This document shows, in pieces, positions 33,618 to 41,791 of a stretch of 52,615 nt of DNA. Under the pieces are notes generated by a model. That model saw only the letters and a program-made list of their open reading frames with translations. It did not search any database and had not been told where the DNA came from. The DNA is from JACPIA01 sp964655995 (GTDB taxonomy: Bacteria; Patescibacteriota; Minisyncoccia; Phycocordibacterales; XYD1-FULL-46-19). Within the stretch, counting starts at the first letter, position 1. Each line of letters opens with the position of its first letter. The DNA lies in the NCBI GenBank assembly GCA_964655995.1, contig CAZZPK010000005.1, positions 1-52,615 on the forward strand, written 5' to 3'. Made by a program: the position numbers and the translations under genes.

Positions 33618-35013
33618 AAATTTTTACATTACCACCACTTTGCCGTACGTTAACGCCGAGCCCCATATCGGTTTTGCTTTAGAGTTGGTCCAGGCGGATA
33701 TTATTGCGCGGGCTAAAAAATTACAAAACGACAACGTTTTTTTTAACACCGGCACCGATGAGCATGGTTTAAAAGTGTATCGGGCGGCCGAGGCGGCCAA
33801 TTTATCGCCTCAGGAATATACAAATAATTTTGCCAAGCGTTATTTAGAGCTGCAGGCGGCGCTTAACGTTTCTCCCGACGCGTTTATCCGCACCACTGCG
33901 CCGGCGCATGTGAGTGCCGCCGGGGAATTATGGAAACGCTCGGCCAAAGATATCGAAAAGCGGAATTTTAAAGGTTTGTACTGCGTGGGCTGCGAGGCGT
34001 TTATTAAAGAGAGCGATTTGGTTGATGGCAAATGTCCCGATCATAACGTGCCGCCGGAGGCGGTGGAGGAAGAAAATTGGTTTTTTAAAGTCTCAGATGA
34101 GTATAAAAGCAGATTGCTTGATTATTTGGCTCGGGACGGGGTCATTGTGCCGGAGTCGCGCCGTCTGGAGGCGCTCGAGTTTGTTAAAAATGGCTTCGGC
34201 GATTTTAGCATCTCGCGGCCCCAAGAGCGCTTGCCGTGGGGTATCCCGGTGCCCGGGGATGAGACGCAGGTAATGTATGTCTGGTTTGACGCTTTAACCA
34301 ATTACATCTCAACGCTTGGTTGGCCGGAGGATATTAAGTTTAAACAATTTTGGCAAGAGGGCGAGACCGTCCAATTAGCGGGTAAAGATCAAGTCCGCTT
34401 CCAGTCCCTGATGTGGCAAGTGATGCTTATGGCCGCCGGGATTAAGCAAACCGATCAGGTGGTTTACCACGGCCACATTACGAGTGATGGTAAAAAAATG
34501 AGTAAGAGTATCGGCAATGTGGTGAGTCCGTTTGATTTGGTAAATGAGTACGGTACTGATGCTGTGCGCTACTTTTTAGCGCGGCATATTAACCCGTTTG
34601 AGGACTCGGATTTTACGGCCGAGCGTTTTAAAGAGGCGTACAACTCGGGGTTGGCCAATGGCTTGGGTAATTTGGTGAGCCGGGTAATGAAGCTGGCGGA
34701 AGATAATTTAAGAGAACCCGTCAGAGTTGATGATATAGGTTATAGATTTAATGATTATACTAACGAACTCTTAGATAAATATCGCTTTGATCTAGTTATG
34801 GAATATATTTGGGCTAAGATCGCTGAATTAGATCAGATGATTCAAGAGCAGAAACCATGGGAGACAAAAAATGAAGAAGTGATTAAAAATCTAGTCGTGA
34901 AGATTTATCACATAGGTTGTTTGCTTAAACCATTTATGCCTGCTACTGCCGAAAGTATCATTGATTCAACTAAAACAAACAAAAAGCCGGAGAACTTGTT
35001 CCCTCGCAAATAA
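33610..35013 (+). CDS. metG: Methionyl-tRNA synthetase
   Basis: A 467-residue MetRS. Motifs: PYVNAEPHIGF (HIGH variant H19-I-G-F22), zinc knuckle CVGCEAF...CPDHN, and GKKMSKSIGN (KMSKS). The anticodon-binding helical domain follows; the C-terminal dimerisation (EMAP-like) domain is absent. Start ATG 33610 overlaps the permease gene end. TatD follows 1 nt after the stop. Confidence 0.95.
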   Translation: MAKNFYITTTLPYVNAEPHIGFALELVQADIIARAKKLQNDNVFFNTGTDEHGLKVYRAAEAANLSPQEYTNNFAKRYLELQAALNVSPDAFIRTTAPAHVSAAGELWKRSAKDIEKRNFKGLYCVGCEAFIKESDLVDGKCPDHNVPPEAVEEENWFFKVSDEYKSRLLDYLARDGVIVPESRRLEALEFVKNGFGDFSISRPQERLPWGIPVPGDETQVMYVWFDALTNYISTLGWPEDIKFKQFWQEGETVQLAGKDQVRFQSLMWQVMLMAAGIKQTDQVVYHGHITSDGKKMSKSIGNVVSPFDLVNEYGTDAVRYFLARHINPFEDSDFTAERFKEAYNSGLANGLGNLVSRVMKLAEDNLREPVRVDDIGYRFNDYTNELLDKYRFDLVMEYIWAKIAELDQMIQEQKPWETKNEEVIKNLVVKIYHIGCLLKPFMPATAESIIDSTKTNKKPENLFPRK

Positions 35014-35014
35014 A

Positions 35015-35779
35015 ATGCGTTTAATTGATATCCATTCCCATCTCAACTTTCCCGAGTTTGATGCTGATCGAGGAGAGGTGATCGCTAGATTAAAACAAGA
35101 AGATATTGCCACTATTACCGTGGGGACTGGTTTAAAGACGAGCGAGGAGGCGATAGCGCTGGCCGAGCAACACGAGCATTTGTGGGCCACAGTGGGCATT
35201 CATCCCCACGAGGCTGGCGAGAATCATGACTTGGCCAAACTACTTAAATTAGCTAAACATCCTAAAGTGGTAGCAATAGGCGAGTGTGGACTCGATTACT
35301 TTAGGGTGAGTGAGGAGGGTATTAAAGTAAAACAAAAAGAATTATTTTTAGCGCAAATCCAAATAGCAAGAGAAGTGGGTAAGCCCTTAATGCTCCATAT
35401 CCGCGAGGCTTACCAAGATGTGCTTAAAATTTTAGAGGAGCATAAAGACGTTAAGGCGCATGCCCACTTTTTTGCCGGGGATTGGGCTCTGGCCCAAAAG
35501 TTTTTAAATTTAGGGCATACCTTGTCGGTTACTGGGGTAATTACTTTTACCACTGATTACGACGCGGTGATTAAAAATGTGCCTTTAGAAAGCTTAATGC
35601 TTGAGACTGACGCTCCTTACGTCGCCCCCGCCCCTTACCGTGGCCAGCGCTGCGAGCCGGCCTATGTGGAGTATGTGGCCGAAAAAGTGGCTGAGTTAAA
35701 AAATCTCCCTATAGGCGAAATAATCAAGGCAACTACCAATAATGCCGAGAGAGTATTTAACTTGACACGTTTGCTATAG
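35015..35779 (+). CDS. tatD: TatD-family metal-dependent hydrolase
   Basis: A 254-residue TatD-type TIM-barrel. Metal-site motifs: DIHSHL (H7, H9), VGIHPHEA, GECGLDYFRV, LMLHIREAYQDV, AHAHFFAG and the late ETDAPY. The family includes DNases acting on 3' ends and D-aminoacyl-tRNA deacylases. It is coupled to metG, a common bacterial order. TTGACACG and a possible extended -10 lie at its 3' end. Confidence 0.92.
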   Translation: MRLIDIHSHLNFPEFDADRGEVIARLKQEDIATITVGTGLKTSEEAIALAEQHEHLWATVGIHPHEAGENHDLAKLLKLAKHPKVVAIGECGLDYFRVSEEGIKVKQKELFLAQIQIAREVGKPLMLHIREAYQDVLKILEEHKDVKAHAHFFAGDWALAQKFLNLGHTLSVTGVITFTTDYDAVIKNVPLESLMLETDAPYVAPAPYRGQRCEPAYVEYVAEKVAELKNLPIGEIIKATTNNAERVFNLTRLL

Positions 35780-35780
35780 T
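35772..35780 (+). promoter_or_regulatory. Extended -10 element before the small ORF at 35807
   Basis: TG-C-TATAGT overlapping the tatD stop. It would start an RNA near 35787 that ends at the terminator 35869-35908. Confidence 0.45.
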
Positions 35781-35806
35781 TAAATAAGGAAGGAGGTGAG
35801 ATATTT

Positions 35807-35932
35807 ATGGTCGGTATTTGGATGTTTTTGCGGCCGGTAACACATTGTTCCACCGGTTGCCCTAGTCAGACAGAGGAGGGTGTCACCCTCCTCTGTCGTT
35901 TTATTTTTGACTTTTGGAGGGGGGTTTGGTAG
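35807..35932 (+). CDS. Candidate 41-residue small ORF with very strong ribosome binding site
   Basis: AGGAGGTGAG (35791-35800) lies 6 nt before ATG 35807. The reading frame gives a 41-residue peptide with two cysteines near the middle and a Trp-rich end. The last third overlaps a perfect terminator hairpin, which would be odd for a stable mRNA, so the real product could be a shorter RNA or a leader. Evidence is the unusually good start site in an otherwise gene-free 166-nt gap. Confidence 0.35.
   Translation: MVGIWMFLRPVTHCSTGCPSQTEEGVTLLCRFIFDFWRGVW
35869..35908 (+). terminator. Intrinsic terminator upstream of rpsF
   Basis: A perfect 12-bp stem GACAGAGGAGGG / CCCTCCTCTGTC, loop TGTCA, then GTTTTATTTTT. 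The rpsF promoter starts inside its T-tract. Confidence 0.9.
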
Positions 35933-35935
35933 GAT
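35907..35935 (+). promoter_or_regulatory. rpsF-ssb-rpsR promoter with G-rich spacer
   Basis: TTGACT (35907-35912), a 17-nt spacer (TTTGGAGGGGGGTTTGG), TAGGAT (35930-35935); ATG 35946 is 10 nt further on. Confidence 0.65.
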
Positions 35936-35945
35936 AGCCGTACTT

Positions 35946-36401
35946 ATGGATAGTGCCAAGCAGGCAGAAAAAGTGGCCGAGGGCAGCCGTCGTTATGAGA
36001 TCGGCTTCCTATTATCACCCCTCCTAGTTGAGGAGTCTTTAGACGATACTCTAAAAGCAGTTGTGGTTAAGGCTATTGCCGCTCAGGGCGGAACAGTGGA
36101 GGAGCTCTCTGCCCCTCGGCGCCTGGCGCTGGCCTACCCAGTGGCCAAAGTAATCAATCACAAGCGCTCTAATTTTAAGGAGGCTTATTTGGGGTCGGCA
36201 GTCTTTATCGCCCCAGCAGAGAAGGTGGCTAAAATCCTCCAGGAGATCACGGCCGCCGAGGTGGTGATCCGCACTTTGCTGATCGAAAAGCCCTTTCGCT
36301 CGGTAGTTGAGGCACTGCCGCGCGAGCCGCGAGCGACTCCTCCTCAAACGCCCTCAGCTACCGCCGCCATTGATAAAGAGATTGAGGAGCTCTTAGTCTA
36401 A
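35946..36401 (+). CDS. rpsF: 30S ribosomal protein S6
   Basis: A 151-residue S6. The core (RYEIGFLLSPLLVEESLDDTL...GGTVEELSAPRRLALAYPVAKVINHKRSNFKEAYLGSAVF) matches over residues 14-115, with a C-terminal low-complexity extension. It pairs with S18 in the 30S platform, and the rpsF-ssb-rpsR order is the standard one. No Shine-Dalgarno; start ATG 35946 close to the -10. Confidence 0.93.
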   Translation: MDSAKQAEKVAEGSRRYEIGFLLSPLLVEESLDDTLKAVVVKAIAAQGGTVEELSAPRRLALAYPVAKVINHKRSNFKEAYLGSAVFIAPAEKVAKILQEITAAEVVIRTLLIEKPFRSVVEALPREPRATPPQTPSATAAIDKEIEELLV

Positions 36402-36403
36402 CT

Positions 36404-36868
36404 ATGTATATCAACAAAGCCATGATTTATGGTAATCTCACCCGCGATCCGGAGCGGCGCGCTTTGCCCTCCGGCCAGGCGGTGACGAGCTTTGCGGTGG
36501 CCACCACCAGCGTGTGGAAGGATCGCTCCGGGGTCAAAAAAGAGGACACGCAGTACCACAATGTGGTTGTATTTGGCCCGCAGGCCGATCTAGTGGCCCA
36601 ATATCTCCGCAAGGGCTCCGGCGTCTTTGTGGAGGGGCGGCTGCAGACCAGGAGCTGGGACGCCCAAGACGGCACCAAAAAGTATCGTACCGAGATTGTG
36701 GCCGACCGCGTCCAATTTGGCCCCAAACGCGACGGAGCCGGCGCAGCACCAGCTGGCATCAATCAGGATGCCGGGCCGGCGGACAACTTTAACCAAGCGC
36801 CGGCCAAGGAGCTTGATACCATCGAGTATCCCCAAGAGGACATTAATCCGGACGATATCCCGTTTTAA
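36404..36868 (+). CDS. ssb: Single-stranded DNA-binding protein
   Basis: A 154-residue SSB. The OB fold covers residues 1-110 (MYINKAMIYGNLTRDPERR, FAVATTSVWKD, QYHNVVVFGPQADLVAQYLRKGS, VEGRLQTRSWDAQDGTKKY). A flexible linker ends in the acidic tip DDIPF, the usual protein-docking site. It starts 2 nt after rpsF. Confidence 0.97.
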   Translation: MYINKAMIYGNLTRDPERRALPSGQAVTSFAVATTSVWKDRSGVKKEDTQYHNVVVFGPQADLVAQYLRKGSGVFVEGRLQTRSWDAQDGTKKYRTEIVADRVQFGPKRDGAGAAPAGINQDAGPADNFNQAPAKELDTIEYPQEDINPDDIPF

Positions 36869-36896
36869 ATTAATTTAACTAAACTAAAAATCTATC

Positions 36897-37097
36897 ATGA
36901 AGCAATGTCATTTTTGCACCAATAATACCAAAGCACTCGACTACAAAGAGGTGGAGACGCTTAAAACTTTTACCGACACTTACGGCCGGATTATTAAGAG
37001 CCGCCGTACCGGTCTCTGCTCGCTCCATCAGCGCCAGCTGGCCAGCGCCATCAAGCAGGCTCGCCAACTGGCTCTCCTCCCATTTATCGCCAGCTAA
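36897..37097 (+). CDS. rpsR: 30S ribosomal protein S18
   Basis: A 66-residue S18. CHFC (C4, C7), DYKEVETLKTFTDTYGRIIKSRRTGLCSLHQRQLASAIKQARQLALLPF is a full match to the family, with a probable zinc site made by C4, C7, and the later C/H pair. Last gene of the rpsF operon; its stop overlaps the convergent efp stop by 4 bp. Confidence 0.96.
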   Translation: MKQCHFCTNNTKALDYKEVETLKTFTDTYGRIIKSRRTGLCSLHQRQLASAIKQARQLALLPFIAS

Positions 37098-37666
37098 TTA
37101 GTAACTCGCTCGACGTAGTCGCCGGTTTCGGTATTGATGCGGATAATATCGCCCTCGTTAATAAACATCGGCACGTTTATGGTTTTGCCGGTTTCTAATT
37201 TGATTTCCTTACTGCCGCCTTGGACGGTGTTACCACGGACGGCTGGAGCGGCCTCGGTCACTTTTAAGTCCACTTTAATCGGGATATCCAAACCGATCAT
37301 CCGGCCCTCAAAAGAGAGGAGATCGACAATACTGTTTGGTTTAATCCACTCGATTTTGCCGGCAATGGCCTCCGGCTCCAGTTTAAAGCGCTTGCTCGGG
37401 TCGTCCGCCTCGCAAAACCAATACTCGCCACGATTAGTGTATAGGTATTTGATTTTACGGCTGTCGAGCTCCGCCTCGACTACTTTGTCGCTTTGCTGGA
37501 AGGAGTGCTCCACCACTTTGCCGGTCAGCAGATTGCGCAGCTTGGTGGCATTGACCGGTTTGCGCATTTGCTTGCGGAAGACGTGCGAGGTGAGCACCTC
37601 AAACGGCTCGCCCTCAAACACAATGTATTTGCGAGGCTTAACCTCGTTGTACTCGAGCATAGACAT
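37094..37666 (-). CDS. efp: Elongation factor P with non-lysine tip
   Basis: A 190-residue three-domain EF-P that helps ribosomes stalled on polyproline. Start taken at 37666; an in-frame ATG two codons later is also possible. The modification loop, PGKG with K34 in E. coli, reads here F30-R31-K32-Q33-M34-R35-K36-P37, so the position of the modified lysine/arginine is methionine. Domain 3 motifs (TVQGGSKEIKLETGKTINVPMFINEGDIIRINTETGDYVERV) are normal. It lies 7 nt after recA on the same strand. Confidence 0.95.
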   Translation of the reverse strand: MSMLEYNEVKPRKYIVFEGEPFEVLTSHVFRKQMRKPVNATKLRNLLTGKVVEHSFQQSDKVVEAELDSRKIKYLYTNRGEYWFCEADDPSKRFKLEPEAIAGKIEWIKPNSIVDLLSFEGRMIGLDIPIKVDLKVTEAAPAVRGNTVQGGSKEIKLETGKTINVPMFINEGDIIRINTETGDYVERVTN

Positions 37667-37673
37667 AAAATAT

Positions 37674-38702
37674 TTAATTGGTTGCGCTTAACGCTTGGCG
37701 GACCGCTTTGACGATCTCGTTTTTAAGCTTGGTGTTTTCTTTTAAAAATTGGCGGGTAGCGTCATAGCCTTTGCCTAGTTTGACCTCCTCGCCGCCGGCC
37801 GGCTTATAACTGTAACTGGCTCCGGACTTGGCGATAATACCATATTTTTCCGCCAAGGCAATAACCTCACCCTCGGGCGAAATGCCCTCGTTATAAAGCA
37901 CATCAAATTCGGCTTGTTTAAATGGGGCGGCCACTTTGTTTTTAACCACCTTCACTCGCACGCGGCCGCCCACCACCTCCTCGCCCTTTTTAATTTGGGC
38001 GATGCGTCGGACATCGAGCCGTACCGACGAGTAAAATTTAAGCGCCTTGCCGCCCGGCGTGGTCTCCGGGTTGCCAAACATTACGCCGATTTGCATTCGG
38101 ATCTGATTGATAAAAACAACCACGGTTTTACTGCGGGCGACAATAGCCGTCATTTTGCGTAGCGCTTGGCTCATCAGTCGGGCCTGTTTACCCACGTGGT
38201 GCGCGCCCACATCGCCCTCGATCTCGTCTTTGGGGGTGAGGGCGGCCACCGAGTCCACCACCACCACATCAATTTTTCCAGAGCGGATTAAGCTCTCGGC
38301 GATCTCAAGCGCCTGCTCGCCGTAATCGGGCTGAGAGAGTAGGAGTTGGTCGATTTTAACCCCCAATTTTTTAGAGTACTCGGGGTCCAGGGCATGCTCG
38401 GCGTCAATAAAGGCGCAAATGCCGCCGGCTTTTTGGGCCTCGGCAATAATATGGAGAGCTAATGTGGTTTTACCCGAGGATTCCGGGCCAAAAATCTCAA
38501 TAATGCGTCCGCGGGGCACGCCGCCAATGCCCAAAGCGCTGTCTAGGCTTAGGGAGCCGGTAGAGATGGCGCCCACGCCCACCTTGGGGGTGTCGCCCAG
38601 CTTCATAATCGCTTCATCGCCAAATTTGCTTTGGATCGAGCGGATAGTGTCCTCAATGCCGCCTCCGGTAACGCGCTCAACCTTTTTCTTTTTGGGGTAC
38701 AT
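37674..38702 (-). CDS. recA: Recombinase RecA
   Basis: A 342-residue RecA. Walker A GPESSGKTT, the IDAEHALDPEYSKKLGV segment, Walker B VVVVDSVAAL, and the L1/L2 loop regions (AHHVGKQARLMSQALRK, INQIRMQIGVMFGNPETTPGGKALKFYSSVRLDVRR) are intact. A basic N-terminal stretch (PKKKKVER) precedes the core. It follows ftsK and a small anchored protein in a minus-strand operon that continues to efp. Confidence 0.97.
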   Translation of the reverse strand: MYPKKKKVERVTGGGIEDTIRSIQSKFGDEAIMKLGDTPKVGVGAISTGSLSLDSALGIGGVPRGRIIEIFGPESSGKTTLALHIIAEAQKAGGICAFIDAEHALDPEYSKKLGVKIDQLLLSQPDYGEQALEIAESLIRSGKIDVVVVDSVAALTPKDEIEGDVGAHHVGKQARLMSQALRKMTAIVARSKTVVVFINQIRMQIGVMFGNPETTPGGKALKFYSSVRLDVRRIAQIKKGEEVVGGRVRVKVVKNKVAAPFKQAEFDVLYNEGISPEGEVIALAEKYGIIAKSGASYSYKPAGGEEVKLGKGYDATRQFLKENTKLKNEIVKAVRQALSATN

Positions 38703-38718
38703 AAACTGTTTGTTTGGG

Positions 38719-39048
38719 TTAATTTAAGACTAAGCGCAGGGTCTGGCCGGTTACTCGGCCAAAATTGTCTTGGGCTTTGAGCTCAAGTATATTATAGCCA
38801 TAAGCGAGCAGCAACTCCTCTTTAAAACGTCCGGACTCGTCGGTAAAGATTTGCCGGCCGTTTAAGGTAATGAGCGAGATGCGATGCGCCGTGCCGGTAA
38901 TAGTGACTAAAGCATCGTTCACCGACTCGCCATCCTTAGGCGAGGTGATAACGATCTCCGGCCCGGCCACTAAGGCTTGGACCCGGGTATAGGCAAATAA
39001 GGCGAGACTTACGCCAAGGACCAAGATAACCAAACGCTTGGGGGTCAT
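38719..39048 (-). CDS. Small membrane-anchored Ig-like domain protein
   Basis: A 109-residue protein with a signal anchor (residues 5-24) and one extracytoplasmic beta domain (about 33-109). The pattern is ITSPKDGESVNDALVTITGTA...ITLNGRQIFTDESGRFKEELLLAYGYNILELKAQDNFGR, like the glucodextranase-B/Ig-like repeats of bacterial surface proteins. It starts in the space between ftsK and recA (1 nt before the ftsK stop). Function unknown. Confidence 0.78.
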   Translation of the reverse strand: MTPKRLVILVLGVSLALFAYTRVQALVAGPEIVITSPKDGESVNDALVTITGTAHRISLITLNGRQIFTDESGRFKEELLLAYGYNILELKAQDNFGRVTGQTLRLVLN

Positions 39049-39049
39049 A

Positions 39050-41278
39050 TCAAATCATTTCTTCAGTATCGGCAGTGTCGACCGACCCCGCTCCGCCGGC
39101 CGCTGGCGCGCCAAAAACCTCGCGCGGCTTGGCGCCGTCGCCAGGGCCGATAACGCCACGCTCCTCGAGCATATCCAGGAGGCGCGCCGCCCGGGCATAG
39201 CCGATTTTTAATTTGCGCTGGAGATAAGAGGCGCTTGCTTTGCCGGCCTTAAGCACTGCCTCCCGCGCCTCCTCGTACAAGTCGTCGCTCTCGCCGTCGT
39301 CGCCGTCTAAAGCGGTGCTAAAGAGCGCGTTGTTACCGCTCTCCGGCTCCAAGTTAATCGAGCTCGGCAAATCATCCTGGTGCCGCTCGGCCAAAAATTG
39401 GACTACCTTTTTCACTTCGCTTTCCGAGATAAAGGCCGATTGGATGCGCCGCGGCTTGCCCATATCACTGGAGAGGAAGAGCATGTCCCCGGCGCCCAAC
39501 AATTTTTCCGCTCCGGCCATGTCGAGAATAGTGCGAGAGTCGATTTGCGAGGCCACTTGGAGGGCGATGCGCGAGGGGATATTGGCTTTGATTAGGCCGG
39601 TAATCACCTCCACCGACGGTCGTTGGGTGGAGAGGATGAGATGGATGCCAACGGCGCGAGACATTTGGGCCAAGCGGACAATCGCGGCCTCAAGCTCCCG
39701 CGGGTAAGCCGACATAATATCGGCCAACTCATCAATGACGATTATAATATAAGGCATCAGCTCGATCTCGTCGTCGGTCTCCTCATCGGCCGGCTTGGCG
39801 CTGGCCAAAGCCGGCTCGACGATGTTTTTGTGGTAAGACTGTATGTCGCGTACCGCCGAGCTCTCTAAAATATCGTAGCGACGGTCCATTTCTTTGGCGG
39901 CCCAGCGGAGCGAGGCGATAGCTTTTTTAGCATCCGTCAGCACCGGCGTTAAAAGGTGGGGGATTTTGTTGTACAACGTGAGCTCGACGCGCTTAGGGTC
40001 GATCATAATAAAGCGCAGGCGCTCGGGCGGATTCCGATAGAGGAGAGAGGTGATAATCGTATGTACCGCCACCGACTTACCCGAGCCGGTGGTCCCGGCA
40101 ATCATCAAGTGGGGGGCTTTGGCCAAATTGGCAAATTGAGGCAGGCCGTCAATGCTCTTGCCGAGCGAGAACAGAAGCGGATGAGGCGAGCTGGCAAACT
40201 CGGGCATACCAAGGAGAGTGCCCAGGCCGACAGTGGTTTTGACATTGTTGGGGATCTCAATGCCGACCAGCGACTTGCCCGGAATCGGAGCCTCGATGCG
40301 GATCGGATGGGCGGCTAAAGCCAAAGCCAAATCATTTTGCAAGCTCAAAATCCGGGCCACCTTGGTGCCCTCCGCCGGCTTGAGAGCAAAGCGGGTCACC
40401 GAGGGCCCGATGGAGACCTCGTCCATCTCTACCGTAATGCCAAAATTGGCTAAAGTGCGCTTGATGATCGTGCTTTGGGCCTTGATGTCGCCCACCACCG
40501 GCTTGCCGCTATCTTTTTCCAACAGTGAGAGCGGCGGCGGGGTAAACGCTTTGTCGCCCCGCCGGCTGGCGGTCATTAGCGAGCCTAAGGAAAAGGCGGT
40601 CTTAGTCTCATCGGTTTTGGAGCTTACTGAGTTTGGGGGTAGAGCCTCCTTAGTTTCCGACGGGGTAGCGACTGGTGGCATCAGGACTGGCGCCTCATCT
40701 ATATCCTCGTCGGCCTCATCATCTGCCAACTCCTCATCTCGGCCAAACAATTGCCAGCCAAACAGCCGCCGGTCTAGGGTTAAATGGGTGTCAAATAAAA
40801 ACATGCTGGCCACTACCGCTACTGCGCCCAAAAAGACAATGGCTCCGGCTAAACCAAATAAATTAACCAAGGGGGTGCTAATAGTGCTGCCTAAAGCGCC
40901 GCCCATTTGGCCGCCGACGGTAATGGAGGCCAAGGTTAAGGCAGCTAAAAAGAGAAGCACCCCACCCAATATTTGCAGTTTTAATAAGTTACGCCGTTCG
41001 GCACGGAGCAGGGAAAGACCAAATAAAATCAAAACAATCGGCAAGAGGAAAAACCCGGTACCAAGTAGCCAAGAGGTCCAGGAGTCTACCACAGTGCCGA
41101 TACGCCCTCCTTGCTTAAAGTGAGCCAGGAGGAGGAAAATAGCCAAAGCTAAGGCAATTACCGCCAAAACGCCGCGCTTAGTCTCGGTTTTAATGGTGCT
41201 TAAAAAGCCGGCTGACCCCTCGTCGTCAGGGCGGGGATTTTTAGGCGGTCGGCCGCGGCGAGGCTTGGTTTTAAACAT
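39050..41278 (-). CDS. ftsK: DNA translocase FtsK
   Basis: A 742-residue FtsK/SpoIIIE. Four N-terminal membrane helices (about 35-165) are followed by an acidic and serine-rich linker (about 190-250), the motor domain with Walker A AGTTGSGKSVAVHTII and Walker B IIIVIDELADIMSA, and a C-terminal winged-helix gamma domain (ASYLQRKLKIGYARAARLLDMLEERGVIG) that reads the KOPS-type polarity sequence. It moves chromosomal DNA during division. Start ATG 41278; the TTG two codons upstream is unlikely because the transcript is predicted to begin near the ATG. Confidence 0.95.
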   Translation of the reverse strand: MFKTKPRRGRPPKNPRPDDEGSAGFLSTIKTETKRGVLAVIALALAIFLLLAHFKQGGRIGTVVDSWTSWLLGTGFFLLPIVLILFGLSLLRAERRNLLKLQILGGVLLFLAALTLASITVGGQMGGALGSTISTPLVNLFGLAGAIVFLGAVAVVASMFLFDTHLTLDRRLFGWQLFGRDEELADDEADEDIDEAPVLMPPVATPSETKEALPPNSVSSKTDETKTAFSLGSLMTASRRGDKAFTPPPLSLLEKDSGKPVVGDIKAQSTIIKRTLANFGITVEMDEVSIGPSVTRFALKPAEGTKVARILSLQNDLALALAAHPIRIEAPIPGKSLVGIEIPNNVKTTVGLGTLLGMPEFASSPHPLLFSLGKSIDGLPQFANLAKAPHLMIAGTTGSGKSVAVHTIITSLLYRNPPERLRFIMIDPKRVELTLYNKIPHLLTPVLTDAKKAIASLRWAAKEMDRRYDILESSAVRDIQSYHKNIVEPALASAKPADEETDDEIELMPYIIIVIDELADIMSAYPRELEAAIVRLAQMSRAVGIHLILSTQRPSVEVITGLIKANIPSRIALQVASQIDSRTILDMAGAEKLLGAGDMLFLSSDMGKPRRIQSAFISESEVKKVVQFLAERHQDDLPSSINLEPESGNNALFSTALDGDDGESDDLYEEAREAVLKAGKASASYLQRKLKIGYARAARLLDMLEERGVIGPGDGAKPREVFGAPAAGGAGSVDTADTEEMI

Positions 41279-41281
41279 AAT

Positions 41282-41290
41282 CAAATTATA
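41282..41290 (-). promoter_or_regulatory. -10 element of the ftsK operon (leaderless)
   Basis: On the minus strand TG-A-TATAAT (the hexamer is 41285-41290, with TG just upstream at 41292-41293) ends 6 nt before ATG 41278, so the predicted start point coincides with the start codon. Confidence 0.6.
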
Positions 41291-41303
41291 TCATGAGGGG
41301 GTA

Positions 41304-41333
41304 TTGGACAAAACTTTTCCTTTAAAGTATAAT
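41304..41333 (+). promoter_or_regulatory. Promoter of the AAAGGACA-tagged HTH gene
   Basis: TTGGAC (41304-41309), 18-nt spacer, TATAAT (41328-41333). The first AAAGGACA (41334-41341) begins directly after the -10, at the position of the start point, as expected for an operator. Confidence 0.7.
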
Positions 41334-41791
41334 AAAGGACATTAAAGACAATATGACAGAACAAAAGGACAATATGATAAAGGACAGGATAAATATATTT
41401 GTACTTAAGAATCAAAAATTGGCTCAAGCACTTTATGCTGTAACCGCTTTTTGTCCTGATAATGAGCCATTAAAACTTAAGCTAAGAGATCAGGCTATTA
41501 CCCTGACCACCACGTTAAACACCCTAAAAACCGACGAGTCCACGGCTTACAATCTGTCCTTTTTAAATCAGGTGATCATTAACATTCACTTAATTTTAAA
41601 TCTATGCGACTTGGCTTTGGCTGGTAATGTCCTTTCAGTTATGAATATCTCAATTATAAAACAAGAATACGAATCACTCTTAAAAGATGCTAAAGAACAG
41701 CTGGCCACTAACAATTTGTTGGATACCACCAGTTCTTTGCCGGCCTTTAGACCAATAGATCGTCCTAAAGAATTAAAGGACATAAAGGACA
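41334..41791. repeat. Cluster of seven AAAGGACA / TGTCCTTT motifs
   Basis: Exact AAAGGACA at 41334-41341, 41364-41371, 41379-41386, 41775-41782 and 41784-41791; exact reverse complement TGTCCTTT at 41555-41562 and 41628-41635. Near-matches (AAAGACA, AAGGACA) occur at about 41345 and 41877. Seven exact 8-mers in 460 bp far exceeds chance. Confidence 0.75.

Noticed and set aside
40218..41123. A 301-residue plus-strand frame
   Set aside because: It lies wholly opposite ftsK, whose motifs are intact; low-complexity Ser/Lys composition marks it as a shadow.
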